Part shown: piece by piece, positions 5,595 to 10,062 of the stretch
Layout: every line of letters begins with the position of its first letter
How positions within the stretch are numbered: the stretch's first letter is position 1
NCBI GenBank assembly: GCA_025800305.1
Contig: JAOXRY010000282.1
Span: 1-10,062 of the forward strand
Length of the DNA: 10,062 nucleotides
Source of the DNA: Campylobacterales bacterium
GTDB taxonomy: Bacteria; Campylobacterota; Campylobacteria; Campylobacterales; SZUA-545
Reading direction: 5' to 3'
The notes under the pieces: model-generated
Seen by the model: the letters and a program-made list of their open reading frames with translations, nothing else
Databases searched by the model: none
Told to the model about the DNA's origin: nothing
Made by a program: the position numbers and the translations under genes

Positions 5595-6239
5595 CTAAGG
5601 TTTTCTTTGAATCTTTTTGATAGCCTCAGCACAAAGAGTCATCCCAAAACTTCCTGTAACACCAACAAAAGATCCTAACTCTTCAATATCTTTAGCTGAT
5701 TCTGTGGAATAGACAACTGTGTAACTCTCTTTAAATTTGTGAAGTTTTAGCTGATTTTTTACAACTTTTGCAAAGGAGTCTTGTTCTGTATTCCAGATCT
5801 TATCCACTTTAATTTGGGATGGATCTTGTTTTTTTGCACTTCCCATAGAACTAATAAGTTTTTTATGGGCTCTTTTTGCAACATGGACTTTAGCAACAAT
5901 ATCATCGATTGCATCTAAGACAACATCATATTCTTTAAAGTCTACTGTTTTTAGCCACGCCTCATCGATTTTTTGATAGATTGGTTTAACCCCATCATAA
6001 AGCTTTGAAAGGACTTCAACTTTCTTCTCACCAATATGCTCACTTCCAATCTGTCTGTTTTGGTTGGAGATCTCATAAGTATCAAAATCCACAATTGTAA
6101 TATCTCTAAATCCAGTTCTATAAAGACAGTCTAAACAGTAACTTCCAACTCCACCAACACCTAAAAGTAAAACCTTTGCATTTTGTATTTTTTCAAAATC
6201 ATCTCTAAAAAGTTTTCTACTTCTATCAAACCTATCCAT
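5595..6239 (-). CDS. tcdA: TcdA/CsdL-like E1-type enzyme (tRNA threonylcarbamoyladenosine dehydratase)
   Basis: This is a 214-residue ThiF/HesA/MoeB-superfamily ATP-dependent adenylating enzyme. The N-terminus DRFDRSRKLF matches the family start. The nucleotide-binding loop is GVGGVG (27-32), with D51 at the end of the next strand, N-R-Q (61-63) and the magnesium-binding region DAIDD (109-113). DPSQIKV (139-145), YSTES and the C-terminal GSFGM...AEAIKKI resemble E. coli TcdA rather than ThiF or MoeB. TcdA dehydrates N6-threonylcarbamoyladenosine at tRNA position 37 to the cyclic form. At 214 residues it is shorter than E. coli TcdA (about 268), with a compact C-terminal half. The ATG overlaps the stop of the chalcone-isomerase-like gene, so it is the last gene of the thiamine operon. 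Because ThiF is an E1 relative used in thiamine thiazole synthesis, a ThiF-like role should be considered, but the motifs favour TcdA. Confidence 0.8.
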   Translation of the reverse strand: MDRFDRSRKLFRDDFEKIQNAKVLLLGVGGVGSYCLDCLYRTGFRDITIVDFDTYEISNQNRQIGSEHIGEKKVEVLSKLYDGVKPIYQKIDEAWLKTVDFKEYDVVLDAIDDIVAKVHVAKRAHKKLISSMGSAKKQDPSQIKVDKIWNTEQDSFAKVVKNQLKLHKFKESYTVVYSTESAKDIEELGSFVGVTGSFGMTLCAEAIKKIQRKP

Positions 6240-6730
6240 TAATAATCCATTTTTTCTCTAATATTTTTAATATATTTTGCCAGATCTTCATCTAAAATAT
6301 CTTCTCCACCAGTCCAAATATTAAAATATTTTCTTCCAAATTGACCGTTGGCTATTTTTCCTAAAATTTTTTGATTGAAACTAAGAAGAGTTTTTTTATC
6401 ATTTACTTCAATGATAAACTTATCTCCTAATTTTACATCGACTATGTAGCTGTGTAATGTTGCTAAATTTTTTTCTGTATTTTGAGAAATATTCCTATTG
6501 GTTTTTCTAAACCACTTGTCACTTTTTTCTATGTTTTTCTCTTTTTTAATATCCCTTAAATACTCTATAATAATTTTTTCGTTTCTTTTTTTATCTAAAT
6601 AGTATTCAAGATTATAAATAGAAAGTCCATAAAAAGTCATTCTTTTTTTTATATAACAGCTGTTTTCAAAACAAACTTCTTTGGAGAAAACAGCTGTAAC
6701 AAAAACAAAAATTAAAAAAATTCTACCCAT
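6239..6730 (-). CDS. Secreted chalcone-isomerase-like protein (Chalcone_3 type)
   Basis: This 163-residue protein has a signal peptide (MGRIFLIFVFVTAVFS, cleavage near residue 16). The mature part follows the pattern of bacterial periplasmic chalcone-isomerase-like proteins: an early Y-x-LEYYLD strand (about 39-46), a strand-turn IIIEYLRDI (53-61), VDVKLGDKFIIEV (97-109), the hallmark QKILGKI (120-126), then FGRKYFNIWTGGEDILDEDL (131-150). Bacterial members of this fold have no established catalytic role and may bind hydrophobic ligands. Two cysteines (C20, C25) near the mature N-terminus could form a disulfide. AGG lies 7 bases before the ATG. It starts 14 bp after the THI5-family gene ends and its stop overlaps the tcdA-like start (TAATG), so it looks co-transcribed with the thiamine genes. 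A functional link to thiamine is not evident. Confidence 0.75.
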   Translation of the reverse strand: MGRIFLIFVFVTAVFSKEVCFENSCYIKKRMTFYGLSIYNLEYYLDKKRNEKIIIEYLRDIKKEKNIEKSDKWFRKTNRNISQNTEKNLATLHSYIVDVKLGDKFIIEVNDKKTLLSFNQKILGKIANGQFGRKYFNIWTGGEDILDEDLAKYIKNIREKMDY

Positions 6731-6744
6731 ATAAAGACCTGATT

Positions 6745-7623
6745 TTATTTTAACCAGATCTTATCATACTCCTCTTGTGTAATGTTAGTTATATTTAATT
6801 CATTTAAAAAATCACAAAGATTTTTCCATCTATTTTCATCAACCTCTATATTATTTTCCAAATAGCCAATAGTTTTTGAAACAATATTATCCATTAGTTG
6901 ATTTCTCTCATCGTTAGAATAGCCATAATAAATCTCCTTTGCTTCACTTTGGTTGTTCTTAATGAACTCTAAAGCTTTTGATGAGATCTCTATAAACTTA
7001 TCCATCTTCTGTTTATTATTACTGTAAACACTATCTGTTGTCATAATATCTAAAGCACTAAAGTTTGGATAATCAGATTTTTCTTGATCAATTAATACAA
7101 TATCCAACCCTTCTACTTGGGCTTCCACACCTTCAAAGTTATCAAAACAAAGCCAAGCTGCCTCAAAATTACCAGATTTTAAATTTTTTATGTGATAAAA
7201 GTCTGTCTCAACAAACTCAACCTGAAGATCTTTTGTAAATCCCTCTTTTTTTCTATATCTATCTAAGATCTCAAATCCAACTCTGTTTGTCACATCATTG
7301 GCTGCAGGTGTTGTAACCTTGATTTTTTCTCCACTTAATAATCTATCATGGTGCTCTTTTAATACCATTACTCCGCCTCTTGTTTCAAAGAAGCAACCAA
7401 GGGATCTTAACTCATCAAAATAGTGTTCAAAAAGATGAATAGGCTCATTAACAACAATCTCAACATCACCAGTTTCCAAAGCTTTAAAGCCATCATAATG
7501 CTCTTTTGGCTCAATAAGCTCCACATCTAACCCAGCCTCTTTATACCAACCCTTTTCCAAACCAACAATAAACGGTAAATGATCTGGATTTAAAAACCAC
7601 TCTAACGCAACTCGAATTTTCAT
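6745..7623 (-). CDS. Cytosolic THI5/NMT1-family protein in the thiamine operon
   Basis: This 292-residue protein is of the type II periplasmic-binding fold (THI5/NMT1, SsuA/ThiY relatives). The signature is LEWFLNPDHLPFIVGLEKGW (residues 7-26), followed by YKEAGLDVELIEP, GDVEIVVNEPIHLF (52-65) and ALDIMTT. There is no signal peptide or lipobox. The ATG is fixed by AAGGAG 6 bases upstream, formed from the last codons of thiE, so a longer secreted form is excluded. No permease or ATPase gene is near. Members either bind pyrimidine precursors for ABC uptake (ThiY) or, like yeast Thi5, make the pyrimidine HMP-P from PLP and their own histidine. Aligned by eye with yeast Thi5, the active His is kept (His63, in PIHLF), but the PLP-binding Lys position is Asn59 and the CCCFC motif is absent. 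A direct Thi5 reaction is therefore doubtful. A cytosolic role in pyrimidine supply is the best guess. Confidence 0.82.
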   Translation of the reverse strand: MKIRVALEWFLNPDHLPFIVGLEKGWYKEAGLDVELIEPKEHYDGFKALETGDVEIVVNEPIHLFEHYFDELRSLGCFFETRGGVMVLKEHHDRLLSGEKIKVTTPAANDVTNRVGFEILDRYRKKEGFTKDLQVEFVETDFYHIKNLKSGNFEAAWLCFDNFEGVEAQVEGLDIVLIDQEKSDYPNFSALDIMTTDSVYSNNKQKMDKFIEISSKALEFIKNNQSEAKEIYYGYSNDERNQLMDNIVSKTIGYLENNIEVDENRWKNLCDFLNELNITNITQEEYDKIWLK

Positions 7624-7626
7624 ATT

Positions 7627-8238
7627 TTACTCCTTTTTGAAAAGTTTTTCGTACCCTTTAGCTCTTCTGTAGATATCATCACTACTCCAAAGGTCACTAA
7701 CAACAGCAACCATATCAGCTCCTCTATCAATAAGCTCTGGGCTATTTTCCAATGTTACACCACCAATAACACAAATAGGAACATTTAGCTCCTCTTTTGC
7801 TTTATTGATTACATCTTTTGAAACCACATTAGAACCTGGCTTTGTAGGTGACTTATAAAAACTTCCAAATGCCACATAGTCAGCACCTTTTGATTCCATC
7901 TCTTTGGCTTTTTCCACATCACCATAACAAGAGACACCTACAATTCCTTTAAACTCTTTTTTCACCCTTTCTATGTCCATATCATTTTTTCCAACATGAA
8001 CACCATCTGCTTCAACCATATTTGCCAAATTTACTCTATCATCAATAATAAATTTCGCCCCATAGTTTTCACAGATCTTCTGTAAGATAAAAGCATAAGG
8101 ATAGAGCTCTACATCACTAAGAGTTTTCTCCCTTAGTTGGATGACTTTAGCTCCAGCCATCAAAGCAAACTTTACATACTCTTCAATCTCATCGATTGGG
8201 GTAAGTTTGGTATCTGTAATTGCGTATAATCCTCTCAT
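7627..8238 (-). CDS. thiE: Thiamine-phosphate synthase
   Basis: This 203-residue TIM-barrel enzyme joins HMP-pyrophosphate and the thiazole phosphate to give thiamine phosphate in the cytosol. The motifs run in order: GLYAITD (3-9), QLREK (34-38), IIDDR (64-68, binding pyrophosphate and magnesium), the family hallmark DGVHVGKND (78-86), GVSCY (101-105, usually GVSTH or GVSCH), SPTKPG (130-135, thiazole-phosphate loop) and CVIGGV (156-161). Length is normal for the family. I chose the ATG at 8238, with AAGGA 5 bases upstream; the TTG one codon earlier is too close to it. The A of the start is shared with the thiD stop (TGATG), so translation is coupled to thiD. The THI5-family gene follows after 3 bp. 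Confidence 0.96.
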   Translation of the reverse strand: MRGLYAITDTKLTPIDEIEEYVKFALMAGAKVIQLREKTLSDVELYPYAFILQKICENYGAKFIIDDRVNLANMVEADGVHVGKNDMDIERVKKEFKGIVGVSCYGDVEKAKEMESKGADYVAFGSFYKSPTKPGSNVVSKDVINKAKEELNVPICVIGGVTLENSPELIDRGADMVAVVSDLWSSDDIYRRAKGYEKLFKKE

Positions 8239-8996
8239 CAAAATCCTTTTTTATGATTAATAGGTCCATTGCCTTTTCCAAAGTCAGGAGCATTACTAAT
8301 AGCCTTTCCAATAAACTTTTTAGATTTTTTCACAGCCTGAGACAAGGAAATATTTTCTGCTAAAGAACAAGCAAGAGCAGTAGAATAGCTACAACCTGTT
8401 CCATGGGTATTAGAACCAATTACCATCACATCTTCAAAACTCTCAATTTTCTCTCCTGTAATTAAAACATCCTTACTAAAATTAGAACTTGGTTCAATGT
8501 TTTTTACAAGAACCTTACAAGGAGCATTGATTTTTGAAATTGACTCTAAAGAGGTGTCTTTCAAATCAAATAGAAGTTTTGCTTCATATCTATTGGGTGT
8601 TATTAAGCTTACATAAGGGAAAAGTCCTTTTAAAGACTCAATAGCATCATCTTCTAGAAGCTTAGAACCTGCTCTACTTATAGATACAGGATCTAAAACA
8701 ATTGGAATTTTTTGGTATTTAATAAACTCTTTTACTGTTTCTATGACTTCACAGTTTGCCAACATTCCAATTTTAATAGCGTCTATTTGAAAATCTGTTG
8801 TTACTTTATAAAATTGCTCTTTTATAAACTCTCCATCAAAAACTTTCACCATAGAAACACCTAAAGTATTTTGTGCAGTAACAGCTGTTAATACACTAGC
8901 ACTATAAACACCAAATGCCTCAGCAGTTTTTATATCTGCTTGGATACCTGCACCACCAGAACTATCAGAACCAGCTATTGTTAATATTTTTTTCAT
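8238..8996 (-). CDS. thiD: Hydroxymethylpyrimidine/phosphomethylpyrimidine kinase
   Basis: This 252-residue ribokinase-fold enzyme phosphorylates HMP and then HMP-P to give the pyrimidine substrate of ThiE. Family marks are the N-terminal TIAGSDSSGGAGIQADIKT (6-24), TAVTAQNT (37-44), IKIGML (75-80), VLDPVSISRAGSKLL (100-114), LITPNRYEA (131-139), the anion hole and catalytic loop THGTGCSYSTALA (197-209), and the usual C-terminal GNGPINH. I chose the ATG at 8996 because MKKILTIAGSDSSGG is the normal start and GGA lies 4 bases before it. In-frame starts at 9005 (ATG) and 9047 (TTG) would add residues not typical of the family. It is the first gene of the operon and overlaps thiE. I see no TPP riboswitch: the leader is too short and lacks the thi-box elements. 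Confidence 0.95.
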   Translation of the reverse strand: MKKILTIAGSDSSGGAGIQADIKTAEAFGVYSASVLTAVTAQNTLGVSMVKVFDGEFIKEQFYKVTTDFQIDAIKIGMLANCEVIETVKEFIKYQKIPIVLDPVSISRAGSKLLEDDAIESLKGLFPYVSLITPNRYEAKLLFDLKDTSLESISKINAPCKVLVKNIEPSSNFSKDVLITGEKIESFEDVMVIGSNTHGTGCSYSTALACSLAENISLSQAVKKSKKFIGKAISNAPDFGKGNGPINHKKGF

Positions 8997-9028
8997 ACTT
9001 TCCATTCTAAGAGAATGTTTTGTCTTTT

Positions 9029-9034
9029 TGTATA
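9029..9034 (-). promoter_or_regulatory. Possible -10 box of the thiD operon
   Basis: TATACA on the minus strand (in TCTATACAAA) lies about 33 bases before the thiD ATG. An A/T-rich stretch but no good -35 box lies upstream, which is common in Campylobacterota promoters. A TTGACA at 9042-9047 is nearby, but no -10 sits at 16-18 bp from it. Weak evidence. Confidence 0.25.
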
Positions 9035-9040
9035 GATATT

Positions 9041-9072
9041 TTGTCAATTAAACCTAATTTTTTTGATAGAAT
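9041..9072 (+). promoter_or_regulatory. Candidate promoter of the tandem binding-domain sensor
   Basis: TGATAGAAT (9064-9072) reads as an extended -10 (TGn plus TAGAAT) preceded by a run of T, the usual Campylobacterota sigma-70 form. TTGTCA (9041-9046) lies 20 bp upstream of the hexamer, too far for a normal -35. A start near 9079 would leave a leader of about 18 bases with the AAAGG ribosome binding site at 9086-9090. Confidence 0.4.
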
Positions 9073-9097
9073 TATCTTAATTAATAAAGGTGTGTTT

Positions 9098-10062
9098 TTG
9101 AAGCTTTTCACTGTGTTTTTACTTCTTTTTAGTTTTGTCTATTCTCAAGAAGGCTTAGTAAACTATAGTGAGGAAGAGAGACTCTACTTAAAAAACAATC
9201 CAACAATCAAAGTCAGTTCAGAAATGGGATACGCCCCTTATGATTTTGTATTAAACAAAAAGCCAACTGGATACTCTACAGAACTACTACAACTTGCTTC
9301 AGTTTATGGAGGATATAACATTAAGTTTCATGTAGAAAAAAACTGGAACCGTATTATGGAATTAATTTGTGACAATGAAATTGATTTAATTCATCCTGCT
9401 GATAAAATTTCAGACATTAACTCTTGTTTAGATTTTTTTGAAAAACCTCATATCATAGAAACAGCAAAATTTGCAGTAAGAAAAGATTTTAAAAATGTAG
9501 AAAAAATCCAAGATCTCTATGGCTACAAAGTAGCTGTCTTAGGAGGAATAGAGATTGTTAATTGGTTTTTAAAAAACTATGAAAATAAACTATCTCCTAT
9601 TTTTGTAGATTCCCCTATAGAGGGATTAAAGGCTGTTTCACAATATAAAGCTGATGGATATATAGATCTTTTTTCTACTTTAGAGTACCACAAACTAAAC
9701 TATGGAATTTCCAATATCAAAATCACTGGACACTTTAAAGAGTTAGGGTCTTATGAACTATACTATGCGACTAAAAAGGGAAATCCTATTTTAAAAAGCA
9801 TTATCAATAAGTCAATAAACGCCATACCAACCCATAAAATAAAACAACTTAATGAAAAGTGGCTTAACAGTGATGAATATATAAATAGTCTTAACAAAAA
9901 AGAACAAGACTATATCCATAACAATCAAGAGATAAAACTTTGTACAAGTCCTGACTGGTTGCCATTTGATGGTATCAAAGATAACAAACATATTGGAATA
10001 GGTGCAGATCTTTTAAAAATCATGATAAAAGACACACCATTAAAAATAAAAATAGAAAAAAC
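9098..10062 (+). CDS. Sensor with tandem SBP_bac_3-type domains, partial (runs past the right edge)
   Basis: An open frame of 321 codons has no stop before the window end. I chose TTG 9098: AAAGG lies 7 bases before it, and a signal peptide follows at once (MKLFTVFLLLFSFVYSQ). The first Venus-flytrap domain spans about residues 22-260. It starts with YSEEERLYLKNNPTIKVSSE and includes the ligand-loop pattern GYSTELLQLA and the stretch NEIDLIHPADK. A second domain starts near 265 with the same layout: LNKKEQDYIHNNQEIKLCTS, DWLPFD, then a Gly-rich turn and GADLLKIM. Repeated flytrap domains with such linkers are typical of BvgS/EvgS-like histidine kinases or diguanylate cyclases; transport proteins usually have one. 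The output domain is expected to the right, outside the window. The gene diverges from thiD across about 100 bases. The ligand is unknown. Confidence 0.85.
   Translation, partial: MKLFTVFLLLFSFVYSQEGLVNYSEEERLYLKNNPTIKVSSEMGYAPYDFVLNKKPTGYSTELLQLASVYGGYNIKFHVEKNWNRIMELICDNEIDLIHPADKISDINSCLDFFEKPHIIETAKFAVRKDFKNVEKIQDLYGYKVAVLGGIEIVNWFLKNYENKLSPIFVDSPIEGLKAVSQYKADGYIDLFSTLEYHKLNYGISNIKITGHFKELGSYELYYATKKGNPILKSIINKSINAIPTHKIKQLNEKWLNSDEYINSLNKKEQDYIHNNQEIKLCTSPDWLPFDGIKDNKHIGIGADLLKIMIKDTPLKIKIEK

Noticed and set aside
5570..5620. Bidirectional terminator between the convergent Sel1 and tcdA-like genes
   Set aside because: The 12-bp palindrome TATCTATAGATA (5581-5592) would be a weak A/T hairpin with almost no loop and lies within the Sel1 coding end. 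No G/C-rich stem followed by T-run is visible.
5595..6239. Calling the E1-type gene thiF because of the thiamine neighbours
   Set aside because: The motifs DPSQIKV, YSTES and the N-terminal DRFDRSRKLF match TcdA better, and no thiS or thiG is present.
6745..7623. Calling the THI5-family gene a standard ABC transporter binding protein (ThiY)
   Set aside because: There is no signal peptide or lipobox, the start is fixed by a ribosome binding site, and no permease or ATPase gene is adjacent.
8997..9097. TPP riboswitch upstream of thiD
   Set aside because: The leader is about 30-50 bases and shows none of the conserved thi-box segments. ACCTGA-like letters at 6738-6743 are isolated and lie between other genes.
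9090..9098. GGTGTGTTT before the sensor gene as a fourth operator
   Set aside because: Only a single half-site is present, with no second copy 11 bp away, and it overlaps the ribosome binding site and start region.

Overview
The window is AT-rich (roughly one third G+C by impression), densely packed with short or overlapping gene junctions, and its protein families (small OmpR-type two-component systems, an Opr-like porin, a Chalcone_3-type periplasmic protein, Sel1 proteins, large tandem substrate-binding-domain sensors) point to a Campylobacterota bacterium, probably a free-living Arcobacter/Sulfurimonas-like lineage. The assignment rests on gene style and composition, not on a marker gene.

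Left half (1-5593): a two-component signalling and cell-envelope module. On the minus strand are a lipoprotein gene cut by the left edge and, upstream of it, a cytosolic PAS histidine kinase. Divergent from the kinase is an OmpR-family response regulator overlapping a second, membrane-bound histidine kinase. Next on the plus strand is a tightly coupled trio: a small secreted His/Arg/Pro-rich protein, an outer-membrane barrel protein and a Sel1-repeat protein. A 20-bp tandem direct repeat (two 9-mers ARTGTGTAK, 11 bp apart) occurs three times, in front of the lipoprotein gene, in the kinase/regulator divergent gap, and in front of the secreted-protein operon. In each case it has the same orientation to the gene and lies exactly 7 bp upstream of a -10-like hexamer. 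This is the arrangement expected of sites at which an OmpR-family regulator activates, so the regulator encoded here probably controls the lipoprotein, the PAS kinase and the porin operon. The proline-coding tract of the small secreted protein is made of CCTCC units that can pair with the porin gene's ribosome binding site just downstream.

Right half (5595-8996, minus strand): an apparent five-gene operon thiD - thiE - THI5/NMT1-family protein - chalcone-isomerase-like secreted protein - tcdA-like E1 enzyme. thiD and thiE supply the pyrimidine kinase and thiamine-phosphate synthase. The THI5-family protein lies 3 bp behind thiE and has no signal peptide and no ABC-transporter partners, so it looks like a cytosolic thiamine-pathway protein rather than a periplasmic binding protein.

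Right edge (9098-10062): a divergent gene, cut by the window end, for a secreted or membrane-anchored sensor with two consecutive SBP_bac_3-type domains.

Across the whole window the palindrome AGATCT is about ten times more common than base composition predicts (35 copies counted by eye). I saw no rRNA, tRNA, insertion sequence, CRISPR array or convincing intrinsic terminator. No non-coding stretch exceeds about 100 bases.
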